A stretch of DNA of 53,564 nt. Origin: Ruminococcus sp. (GTDB lineage: Bacteria; Bacillota; Clostridia; Oscillospirales; Ruminococcaceae). The notes below the pieces were generated by a model. That model was not told where the DNA came from. It worked only from the letters and a program-made list of their open reading frames with translations, and searched no databases. The position numbers were made by a program, and so were the translations under genes. Positions within the stretch are counted from its first letter, which is position 1. Every line of letters begins with the position of its first letter. Positions 17,345-24,689 of this stretch are shown here, in pieces. Where the stretch lies: contig JAEEVL010000024.1 in NCBI GenBank assembly GCA_016290875.1, positions 1-53,564 of the forward strand. Direction: 5' to 3'.

Positions 17345-20300
17345 TCAGTATATACAGCAGGGAAGCTTATCGATGATCCCAAGATAGCGCTTGATTCTCA
17401 TGCCGAGACCACAGAGAAGTGAATCAAGAGAGAGACCGTTTACGATGGTATCATATGAATAATCGTCTTCGGTAAGGCCGCTGATAATGATAAGACGTTC
17501 CAGTTCTTTACGGCACATTTCTTTGGCTTCGGGCATCTCTTGATACTCAAGAAGCATATCAACGCGTTTCAAAAGTATGCTTGGATCATATTCTTCAATA
17601 TTGTTGACTGTGTATTCGATTGAATTAAGTATTACATTATCAACAGAGAGAGCTTTGTCTATCTTGCACTGTTTTGTTATATATGTGCATAGTCTGTAAT
17701 ATTGGGATACGTCTGTCAATAGTTGCGACTCAGTAAACTTTCCTGATTTGTAGAAAGGTTCATCTAGTTTTCTTATCATATTTATAAGTTCAGTTACATT
17801 TTCGTCTTCAAGATGTTCATTAGCTTCAAGAAGAGCTAAGGCTATCTTTTCACGTATCATATAGGAACTCTTGTTAATATATGTTTTTGAACTGGATGTG
17901 AGTATTTCGGCAGCTTTGTTCATCAAACTAAGGTAACGATAGTTTTCACTTTCAGCATATAGAGATGTGAATACCATGAGTGCGGAAGCAAGTTCGGAGT
18001 AATCTATATTTTCCTGAGTATCCAGCTGTTTCTCACACCAGCTTAACATACCGCCGAAAACATCCTGATTTGTCTGCTTTCCGCTTTCGGCAGATGAATA
18101 TGTATGCATCGGCATAAGAATAGATGCAAATCCTGATGCTCCGCTGATAGGCAGCTGAAGCTCACTCATATCGCGGACTTTTCCAAAGCTTCCCGCGATC
18201 TTTTTAATAAGCTCTGTTGAAGAAGCGTTATTATCACTATAAAGATAATACATGATACCCGCTAAACCGTCTGCCATACCGCTCGGTATATTGCTGACAG
18301 CATTCGGCTCGGTGACTGCGTTCCTGTTTTTGACAGCGATCCACGAAATGTCGTAATTTCCGATCAATGCGCTATTTTTCAGGATATCGACAATTCTTCC
18401 GGAGAGCTTGCTTTCCCATACTGTAGGTATATCGATCTCGGATACTTCTGATGAGAATCTGTATTTGTCGGTCGTCTTTTTACGCTCGGCATCAAGCCAT
18501 GTATTAAGAATACCAAGTGTATCCATAATGTAGAGTGTCTGTGTTTTAGTCGTTCCCTCTGAAAGCTCATCAATACGCTTGACAGCAGCATCAATTCCTG
18601 ATACTTCATATACATCGGCGATGACTTCATCACGACTGCTGACGATATTATTTGAATCTGAGTCACAGTAGAAGATCGGGACATCATCATTCAGAAGGTC
18701 AATGGCTTCACATTTTGCGATATGCGGCTTCTTATATGGGAATACCCATACAGCATCAAGAAAACGTTCAAAACAAATCATATCCTTTGTGTAATTTGGA
18801 TGTGAAGCGAATTCCAGCATATAACCGTAATCGTTTGTTGCTTTGAGAACCTGTCTTGTTTTAACTCCGCTGAAATTTCTAATCTGTTCTTTGAAGAATT
18901 CTTTGTTCAGAATAAAAATGTGCATTAATTCTTCAAATCCTGTGATGATCTCATCGATGTAATTTCTGTAATCAACTCGCTCGTCATTGAGCTTAGGGAT
19001 ATTGCTGTGATTGCCAAGATAAAGCTCTTTCATCTCGAAGCATATATCATCGCTGTCCCAGTTTGTGAGAACAAGCTTTTCTTCAGGGAGCTTAGCTTTC
19101 TTACCTCCTAAGCCGCTGACATCTGCTGAATTGTTGTTACCTTTTGAAAAAATGTAAGAGGGGAGTAAGTGACAGCTCTTTACTGAATGATTAATTTTGT
19201 AAATTGCCTTTTCGATGGCAGAGCCGGATGATTCCATCTGCTCAGTTGCATGAGCGAACATAGTTTCAAGATCTATGATACAGGGATATTCACCGTTTGC
19301 GATTATGTTTTCGTAGTGGATATCATTTCCGTTAAGAAGGTATAGTATGGCGAGAATGTAGCCTGTGCGTATATAGAATCTTTTTATTTCTGCTTCTGAA
19401 GTGCAGGTCTTGTACGTGATCTTTTCTTCTATTGTGAAATCATCATGCCATATGGATTTTATTACCGGAAGTTTGTAAATATCAGTTTTTTGATTGATAG
19501 CATTTATAAATGAGAAGAATTTGCGTGAAATCTCAAGTTCACGAGGTTTGTAGAGTATCTCGTTTTCTCCGAATCGTAGCATTGCAACGGTTTTTCCACA
19601 TTCATGAGTATCGCCTTCGCCACAGGTTATATCAATGATAACATTGCTGTTGATAAAGCGCTTTTCACACAATTCGTCGTATATACTGTCGATATCCGTA
19701 AAGACTTTTTTATAGTACTGAAGTATATTGAGCATCTTGCAGCCAAGTCTGCGAATAATAACGGGATACTTCAGATAACAATCTATAATGCTTTCTGCTT
19801 TGCCGAAATTATCCTTAATATATCTGAAGAATTTCTTATCTCCTACGTAATTCTGCTTGTTCACATAGTAATCATATATCACAGATTTACAGTGAATGTG
19901 CAGGCAGCCGTTTGTTGCGTGATTCAGTATTTTTTCTATGACGACGCTACTTACTGAAATATTATTCAGCTTTGTTATATGCTCAACCAGTTTTTTGCGC
20001 ATATAGTTTGTCATGAAGGCAGTGGTATATGCCATATTATAGTTGCTGTATAAATAGCTGTCACTATTTGAAACGTCCGGTTCAAAATCACAAAGAGCAT
20101 CCAGCATAAAAATGAACCAATCTTGCTGTTCGATATACGACTTCATTTTTTGGTTGATATCATCGTCATCAAAATTATAAAAAGCCATATAATAATCGAT
20201 TTCGCTCAGCCTTTCTGAATTGTTCTTTTTGACAACTTTTTCAATGTTAGCTTTACTTGGAATCGAAGCATATTTATCAATAGATCCTTTAACTGCAGGC

Positions 20301-20401
20301 CTTTCCTCGGGAGCTGTAAGTGTGTTTCTTTCATCAAGTGTAAGTGAGCGGAGCAGTTCTTTTGTAAGAAGCTTGTCTTTTATTATTTTGCAGTCATTCA
20401 T
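17345..20401 (-). CDS. lanM: Class II lanthipeptide synthetase with vestigial cyclase domain
   Basis: I use the ATG at 20401 (MNDCKIIKDK), which has GAAAGGA upstream; the start six codons earlier lacks one. The 1,018-residue protein has an intact DUF4135 dehydratase: a lysine in LYKPREL, then NDIHYENIIANGEYPCIIDL at about 360-380 with the Asp, His, Asn and DLE residues of LanM enzymes. It should phosphorylate and eliminate Ser/Thr in the precursors. The C-terminal LanC-like half keeps the toroid layout (GMADGLAGIMYYLY, SLLCGLGMRIKRYLGI) but not the zinc ligands: the usual WCxG is replaced by SYMIREKIALALL, and CHG by DPSILLKRVDMLL. Cyclisation by this domain is therefore doubtful. Confidence 0.93.
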   Translation of the reverse strand: MNDCKIIKDKLLTKELLRSLTLDERNTLTAPEERPAVKGSIDKYASIPSKANIEKVVKKNNSERLSEIDYYMAFYNFDDDDINQKMKSYIEQQDWFIFMLDALCDFEPDVSNSDSYLYSNYNMAYTTAFMTNYMRKKLVEHITKLNNISVSSVVIEKILNHATNGCLHIHCKSVIYDYYVNKQNYVGDKKFFRYIKDNFGKAESIIDCYLKYPVIIRRLGCKMLNILQYYKKVFTDIDSIYDELCEKRFINSNVIIDITCGEGDTHECGKTVAMLRFGENEILYKPRELEISRKFFSFINAINQKTDIYKLPVIKSIWHDDFTIEEKITYKTCTSEAEIKRFYIRTGYILAILYLLNGNDIHYENIIANGEYPCIIDLETMFAHATEQMESSGSAIEKAIYKINHSVKSCHLLPSYIFSKGNNNSADVSGLGGKKAKLPEEKLVLTNWDSDDICFEMKELYLGNHSNIPKLNDERVDYRNYIDEIITGFEELMHIFILNKEFFKEQIRNFSGVKTRQVLKATNDYGYMLEFASHPNYTKDMICFERFLDAVWVFPYKKPHIAKCEAIDLLNDDVPIFYCDSDSNNIVSSRDEVIADVYEVSGIDAAVKRIDELSEGTTKTQTLYIMDTLGILNTWLDAERKKTTDKYRFSSEVSEIDIPTVWESKLSGRIVDILKNSALIGNYDISWIAVKNRNAVTEPNAVSNIPSGMADGLAGIMYYLYSDNNASSTELIKKIAGSFGKVRDMSELQLPISGASGFASILMPMHTYSSAESGKQTNQDVFGGMLSWCEKQLDTQENIDYSELASALMVFTSLYAESENYRYLSLMNKAAEILTSSSKTYINKSSYMIREKIALALLEANEHLEDENVTELINMIRKLDEPFYKSGKFTESQLLTDVSQYYRLCTYITKQCKIDKALSVDNVILNSIEYTVNNIEEYDPSILLKRVDMLLEYQEMPEAKEMCRKELERLIIISGLTEDDYSYDTIVNGLSLDSLLCGLGMRIKRYLGIIDKLPCCIY

Positions 20402-20533
20402 AATATGGTATCCTTTCATATTGTGTATATATTATATGATTAGCTATATTATTGCTCTGTCAATTAAGTCCTGCTGTAAACAAGGAATCTATCAGTGGTG
20501 CAGGATTTAATTCAAAGAGCAATAATAATATCA

Positions 20534-20584
20534 CTTGCCGCCAGACTTGCTAAGTAAAAGTAGGTGGAATGTCTGGGCGGCAAG
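20534..20584 (-). promoter_or_regulatory. Stem-loop between precursor and synthetase genes
   Basis: CTTGCCGCCAGAC (20534-20546) pairs with GTCTGGGCGGCAAG (20571-20584) with one bulged base; the loop has 24 bases. It lies in the 227-base gap after the precursors. No T-tract follows, so it is more likely a processing or mRNA-stability element, or a weak attenuator that keeps precursor levels above those of LanM. Confidence 0.65.
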
Positions 20585-20628
20585 GCGATATCATTAATTT
20601 ATTACATTATAGTATGTAAAGTACTAAA

Positions 20629-20814
20629 TTAGCCCTTGATCTTGTCGATTGTGCAAGTAACTGCATAACCTGTAAGAGCTGTAACAACTAACTTTGATGC
20701 AAAAATGAAAGTGGGTGAGATCTCGCCTTCCACATTGATCATATTGTCCTCAGAAAGCTCCTCAAAGCTAGGACCGATAGCGTTTAAAGCTTCATTGTTA
20801 ATATTCTTGTTCAT
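20629..20814 (-). CDS. lanA: Lanthipeptide precursor 1, one cysteine
   Basis: ATG at 20814 has AGGAGGAATAAAA upstream. The 61-residue peptide has a leader ALNAIGPSFEELSEDNMINV followed by Glu-Gly, and a core of about 31 residues starting EISPTFIFASKLVV. The core holds two Ser and five Thr but a single Cys (VTCTIDKIKG), so at most one lanthionine can form. The IGPSFEEL block is shared with precursor 2. Cleavage by the C39 peptidase after the Gly near residue 30 is likely; the site is EG rather than GG. The start upstream at 20934 overlaps precursor 2 and is not used. Confidence 0.85.
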   Translation of the reverse strand: MNKNINNEALNAIGPSFEELSEDNMINVEGEISPTFIFASKLVVTALTGYAVTCTIDKIKG

Positions 20815-20837
20815 ATTTTTATTCCTCCTGAAAAAAA

Positions 20838-21044
20838 TTAGTGGAATGTACAATAAGAAATAACAGATACAGCAAGACTTGCAAGGCACCAACCGCTTGA
20901 TGCTGAAGCAGCCTTTGAGATCGGTATAAGCCATCCTGTTCCCTGTCCGTCAAATTCCATCATTTCGTAATCGTTGAGTTCCTCAAATGAAGGACCAATC
21001 TTGGAAAGAGCCATGTTTTTGATTTCAAGTTCTCTTGTGTTCAT
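20838..21044 (-). CDS. lanA: Lanthipeptide precursor 2, two cysteines
   Basis: ATG at 21044 has AGGAGGTTCTGTT upstream. The 68-residue peptide has the leader ALSKIGPSFEELNDYEMMEF, then DGQG, and a core of about 33 residues beginning TGWLIPISKAASASSG. The core holds many Ser and two Cys (GWCLASLAVS and SYCTFH). The shared IGPSFEEL leader block indicates that one LanM modifies both peptides, as in two-component lantibiotics. The high Ser content against two Cys leaves many dehydrated residues unpaired. The gene ends 23 bases before precursor 1. Confidence 0.85.
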   Translation of the reverse strand: MNTRELEIKNMALSKIGPSFEELNDYEMMEFDGQGTGWLIPISKAASASSGWCLASLAVSVISYCTFH

Positions 21045-21147
21045 AACAGAACCTCCTAAAAATTTTTATTTATTTCAATTTAAATCATCCGATACCCCCT
21101 ATGATCATAGTAAGCTTAGCTGAGATATCAGAATCAGAAAATTAAAA

Positions 21148-21606
21148 TCAAAGAATGTTTTCGGATATTCCTATGTATGTTTCAATTGTTAAACAATCAT
21201 TTTCAGAATGCTTTGCGGTATTGTTTTCTATTGAATATCCTACTGTGATTGGAGTGAGTTTTTTCTTGAGCATATAATCTGTCAATTGATGTACCGCTGC
21301 TGGGTATTCTGAAGCTATTCCTGTGTACTCCATTTTTAGAGCATTTTTCAGACGGAATACAGGTTTATATTCATAATCGCCGCTGATTAAAGGCTTGCGG
21401 TCAATAGGAATAAGTATTTCGATGTCGGCAACTCCTTTTGACATAGTGTATGTTGCCTTAACTACCGGACCGGTAGTTTTAGCGCCAATCTTTCCTATGA
21501 AAGCAAGCATATCATTTACAGCTACGATCATCTCAGATTCGGTAAGTTTTTTTCTGTATGAAAGGACATTGTCCATTTCAAGCTTATTTCCTTCAGTTAT
21601 GTTCAT
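21148..21606 (-). CDS. DUF5085-like (GyrI-fold) protein, first gene of the lan operon
   Basis: The 152-residue soluble protein begins MNITEGNKLEMDNVLSYRKK and contains IEILIPIDRKPLISGDYEYK, VFRLKNALKMEYTG and PITVGYSIENN. This pattern resembles DUF5085 proteins, a GyrI/effector-binding-like family known near Firmicutes type VII loci. Family assignment is from memory of the pattern and is moderate. It has GAAAGGAAATAATT upstream and lies after the lan promoter, before both precursors. A role in binding the peptide (immunity, chaperone or sensing) is possible. It has no membrane segment. Confidence 0.55.
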   Translation of the reverse strand: MNITEGNKLEMDNVLSYRKKLTESEMIVAVNDMLAFIGKIGAKTTGPVVKATYTMSKGVADIEILIPIDRKPLISGDYEYKPVFRLKNALKMEYTGIASEYPAAVHQLTDYMLKKKLTPITVGYSIENNTAKHSENDCLTIETYIGISENIL

Positions 21607-21772
21607 AATTATTTCCTTTCATCATTGTGTTTTTGTTAATTAAAAACATATTCATTTTCTGAAGATTTTTGAGAGAATATTCCAAATCATATTAAAGTCC
21701 TCCGTTGCATAAAATAGTGAATCTGTAGTGCGAATACTGTATGTATATTAATCGAAGTGTTATACTGCTTAT

Positions 21773-21801
21773 ATTTTAACCCGAACAGGCTTTGTAGTCA
21801 A
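21773..21801 (-). promoter_or_regulatory. Promoter of the lanthipeptide operon
   Basis: On the minus strand TTGACT (21796-21801), a 17-base spacer and TAAAAT (21773-21778). The -35 overlaps one of two LytTR-like repeats. It gives a leader of roughly 160 bases before the DUF5085-like gene. Confidence 0.65.
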
Positions 21802-21820
21802 CAGAATCCATGTTAACTGT
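21797..21820 (-). promoter_or_regulatory. Putative LytTR response-regulator binding repeats
   Basis: On the minus strand ACAGTTAAC (21812-21820) and TCTGTTGAC (21797-21805) form a direct repeat similar to AgrA-type boxes, overlapping the lan -35. The gap is 6 bases, shorter than the 12-13 of classical sites, so the assignment is tentative. Confidence 0.45.
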
Positions 21821-21950
21821 GCGTTTTTTTTTGTGAAATGTTATCTATAGAACATTTTAGATATCTCAAAATGATTAATATTTCACTTGGCTTTTTTGAC
21901 TTTTTCACAAAAAAATAATAACAAGAAAAATACTTTTTAATAGAAAGATG

Positions 21951-21979
21951 TTGATTTTTGGGTACTGTTGTGATATAAT
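21951..21979 (+). promoter_or_regulatory. Promoter of the two-component regulator genes
   Basis: TTGATT at 21951-21956, a 17-base spacer and TATAAT at 21974-21979, about 135 bases before the response regulator. It is divergent from the lan promoter. The 509-base gap between the divergent genes otherwise shows only AT-rich sequence and a short palindrome (AATGTT/AACATT) near 21840. Confidence 0.65.
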
Positions 21980-22115
21980 ATTAATTAAGTTACGTATATT
22001 TCTCTTGTAACATTACATTTTGTATATAATGTGCGTAAACTATCGTTCTAGTAATATATCTAATATTTCGTCTGACTATTATATTTGGCATTTTAGTAAT
22101 ATTATGAGGTGCTGT

Positions 22116-22823
22116 ATGAATATTGCTATTTGCGATGATGAAGCTGTTTTCAGAGGTTTCTTAGTTGATTTGGTCAATAATTATGCATCTGAACATGGCT
22201 GCGACATGGTTGTTTCGGAATTTAACAATGGCCTTGAGCTTTTGTCGTCAGAATCATCATTTGATATAATCCTTATTGATTACTTTATGAATGATTCGAA
22301 TGGGATAGATACTGTTAAAAAGTTGCGCCAGGAAAAGAACTCGGCTATTGTTATATTTATCAGTAGTTACCCGGAAATCGTGTTTGAGAGCATTAAGTAT
22401 AAAACGTTCAGATTTCTTACTAAACCTGTGGAAAACGATAAATTCTATGAAGCAATTTCCGCTGCTATATCTGAGCTTAATTCTAAACAACATAAAATAG
22501 TTGTCAGGGATATTGAATACGACAAGAGTTCTGTGATATCAGAAAATGATATAATCTACATACAGGCAGATAATGTTTATTCGCTTGTTGCTACTAAGGA
22601 TAAGTTTTTTCGGTATCCGCATAGTATTTCAGCTCTTGAGAAAAAAATACAATCCAGTTTTTTTTATCGCTGTCACCGTTCGTATATAGTTAATTTTAAT
22701 TATATCTCTGCTTTTGATAAAAAAGAAATTATACTTTCTAATGGTGAAAAAGCTGAGTTGTCAAGGCTTAAGTACAAGGATTTTCAGTCCCGGTATTTCC
22801 TTTATCTTAAAGAGGAGAGGTGA
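22116..22823 (+). CDS. LytTR-family response regulator
   Basis: The start is ATG at 22116 (MNIAICDDEAVFRG) with GAGGTGCTGT before it; the frame is open further upstream but without a ribosome site. The 235-residue protein has a receiver domain with the acidic pair CDDE, a phospho-acceptor Asp in ILIDYFMND and the Lys of LTKPV. The C-terminal half is a LytTR DNA-binding domain (IIYIQADNVYSLVAT, FYRCHRSYIVNFNYI). It belongs to the AgrA/ComE class that controls peptide production. It is co-transcribed with the histidine kinase and divergent from the lan operon, so it probably activates that operon. Confidence 0.92.
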   Translation: MNIAICDDEAVFRGFLVDLVNNYASEHGCDMVVSEFNNGLELLSSESSFDIILIDYFMNDSNGIDTVKKLRQEKNSAIVIFISSYPEIVFESIKYKTFRFLTKPVENDKFYEAISAAISELNSKQHKIVVRDIEYDKSSVISENDIIYIQADNVYSLVATKDKFFRYPHSISALEKKIQSSFFYRCHRSYIVNFNYISAFDKKEIILSNGEKAELSRLKYKDFQSRYFLYLKEER

Positions 22824-22832
22824 TACTGGACT

Positions 22833-24131
22833 GTGAATATTTTAATATCTGTACTTGAAACATCGTTGCATTTGTTGTTTGTATTCAATATTCTGATACT
22901 GCTTGAGCTTATACTAAATGGGAAGAAGATTCGCAGAATAAGCTGTGTTTTGGTTTTTCCGTATTTAGTCAGTGTATTGCTGAACACCTACCCTGGTATT
23001 ACATATATCGGAGGTATAATAAACGTTTTTTTGATGTATGTTTTGCTGTTTGCGATAACCATGACGGCGTTTAAAGGCAGTAAATTGACTATAACATATG
23101 TTACACTTATGTTTTTGCTAGCTGATTCAATATTATCACCGTTTTGTCTCCTTGTTATACAGACTTTCGGTTTTGAATTCAACAGTACTGTATTTATTAA
23201 AAGCTTCTCATTGGGGGTTAATATTCTGCTGTTCAGTGTGCTTTTTTCTTCTAAAAAACGTAAGATCACAGAAGGTGGCAATGCTTTTTCACTTATCCCT
23301 AAAAAAATGTATATTCTTATTGGCATATCCGCAATGCTCATGAGTCTGATGGTCGGTTTTGCTTCTTATGAATATACACCGGATCATACTTACCGTTCGG
23401 TAATGAGTGTGCTTATAATCCTGCTTATTATTATTATGCTTGTTCTTATATCGTATACTGTAATATACTGCCTTTCTAACTTCTATTATGAAAGAATGGC
23501 TAATCTTCTGAATAAACAGATTGATAATCAGCTTCAGCATTACGCAACCTATAACCGTATGAATCGTCAGCTTGCTGAATTCCGGCATGATCATAAAAAT
23601 CATATGATTTGTCTTAGTACATTCATCAAAAAGAATATGAATAAAGAAGCACTTGAGTATCTCGAGTCGATAAACAATAGAGTTGCAGATTCTATGAATG
23701 CTTATTCCAGCGGAAATCTTATTGCTGATGCTATATTGAATGAAAAGAATAGTATAGCCGAACAGGAAGGATACTCTATAAGTTTTTCCGGCGCTATATC
23801 AAATTCAATATCCGCTTTTGATTTGTGTACTATATTGTCAAATGCTTTGGACAATTCGGTTGAAGCTTGCAGAAATTGCCGTGATCACTCGAATCTGCAT
23901 ATATCTGTTGATTGTCAGATAAAGAACAATGTTCAGTTCATATGTATACGCAATTCTTCAGATACTACTGATAAAAAACTAAGAACCACACACAAAGATA
24001 AATTTCTTCACGGCTACGGAATGTACAATATAAGAAAAACTGTCGAAAACCTTAATGGCGATATTTCGGTAAGCAGTCTTTCTCCGGAATTTATATTGAA
24101 TATTGAATTCTTGCTTGCTCCTAAAAAGTGA
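22833..24131 (+). CDS. GHKL sensor histidine kinase, AgrC-like
   Basis: The start is GTG at 22833, with GGAGAGG about 12 bases upstream inside the end of the response-regulator gene. The 432-residue protein has six or seven membrane helices in residues 1-215, a coiled linker, the H-box with phospho-acceptor His (FRHDHKNHMICL), the N-box LSNALDNSVEAC and the G-box GYGMYNIRKTVENL. This is the HPK10/AgrC type, which senses peptides at the membrane. No AgrB or AgrD gene is present, so the ligand may be the lanthipeptide itself. It works with the LytTR regulator immediately upstream. Confidence 0.92.
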   Translation: MNILISVLETSLHLLFVFNILILLELILNGKKIRRISCVLVFPYLVSVLLNTYPGITYIGGIINVFLMYVLLFAITMTAFKGSKLTITYVTLMFLLADSILSPFCLLVIQTFGFEFNSTVFIKSFSLGVNILLFSVLFSSKKRKITEGGNAFSLIPKKMYILIGISAMLMSLMVGFASYEYTPDHTYRSVMSVLIILLIIIMLVLISYTVIYCLSNFYYERMANLLNKQIDNQLQHYATYNRMNRQLAEFRHDHKNHMICLSTFIKKNMNKEALEYLESINNRVADSMNAYSSGNLIADAILNEKNSIAEQEGYSISFSGAISNSISAFDLCTILSNALDNSVEACRNCRDHSNLHISVDCQIKNNVQFICIRNSSDTTDKKLRTTHKDKFLHGYGMYNIRKTVENLNGDISVSSLSPEFILNIEFLLAPKK

Positions 24132-24202
24132 GGGGATGCGTGTGTTGTTGAAGACGGCTTTTGTAAAATCAGGCACGGCTCAAAGATAATAAATATTTAT
24201 TT

Positions 24203-24230
24203 AAGCGGTTCTGCTTTGGCTGAATCGCTT
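24203..24230 (+). terminator. Possible terminator of the regulator operon
   Basis: AAGCGGTTC (24203-24211) pairs with GAATCGCTT (24222-24230) with one G-U pair. The following sequence is only moderately T-rich. Confidence 0.45.
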
Positions 24231-24389
24231 CTGTTTGTTAAATTTACTAAACAGCTTGATTTTAATAAACATGTGTTAAAGAATTGACACGGCTTATTCC
24301 AAGCTTTTTGAATGATGTGTAAATTTTTCAGATCATGTCTCGCTATGTTAAATCCATGTAAATTCGATGTAAAATCTAATTGCGATGTG

Positions 24390-24418
24390 TTGACTTTTGA
24401 TTTGGGGTATGATAAACT
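24390..24418 (+). promoter_or_regulatory. Promoter in front of the putative small RNA
   Basis: TTGACT at 24390-24395, a 17-base spacer, TAAACT at 24413-24418. No coding start follows; a structured segment and terminator do. Confidence 0.5.
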
Positions 24419-24424
24419 ATAATC

Positions 24425-24579
24425 ACTGCGATACAAAAGATAAACATTGCAGTTGTACAGCGGATCTTTCCGTGTTCATTGGAGACCTTACCTTACTCCT
24501 GATCCGCTTTTACAAATGAAAGATCAAATAGAAAAAAGAGAGCCCTTCTGCGCAATAGTGTAGGAGGCGCTCCTTTTTT
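24425..24579 (+). ncRNA. Putative structured small RNA, about 155 nt
   Basis: Between a promoter and a terminator there is no ORF but strong base pairing: GCGGATC with GATCCGC enclosing about 34 bases that contain GGAG and CTCC, flanked by a second stem TTGTA with TACAA and then CAT with ATG. This gives a long rod with internal loops. The size and rod shape recall 6S RNA, but I cannot match it to a known family by eye. It lies in the 558-base gap between the histidine kinase and the lipoprotein gene. Confidence 0.5.
24540..24579 (+). terminator. Intrinsic terminator ending the putative small RNA
   Basis: GAGCCCTTCT (24540-24549) pairs with AGGAGG-C-GCTC (24562-24572, one bulge), followed by six T. 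Confidence 0.75.
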
Positions 24580-24615
24580 ATTGCCTGAATATATAACAGG
24601 GGAATTCCTTGCAGT

Positions 24616-24644
24616 TTGACAGTTTTACGCTTTTGTGATACAAT
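24616..24644 (+). promoter_or_regulatory. Promoter of the second lipoprotein gene
   Basis: TTGACA at 24616-24621, 17-base spacer, TACAAT at 24639-24644, about 45 bases before the start codon. Confidence 0.75.
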
Positions 24645-24689
24645 GTAGCAAAGACCGGCTCTATACGGTCAGAAAAGGGAGCTTATCCA

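Noticed and set aside
20815..20934. 40-residue N-terminal extension of precursor 1
   Set aside because: It overlaps precursor 2 and a ribosome site directly precedes the ATG at 20814.
22020..22115. Upstream extension of the response regulator
   Set aside because: The added residues match nothing and precede the receiver-domain start, which has its own ribosome site at 22116.
22833..24131. Full agr quorum-sensing system
   Set aside because: Only AgrC/AgrA-like proteins are present; no AgrB protease or AgrD peptide gene was found on either strand nearby.
24425..24579. Firm assignment as 6S RNA
   Set aside because: Rod shape and size fit, but I cannot verify conserved bubble sequence or covariation by eye.
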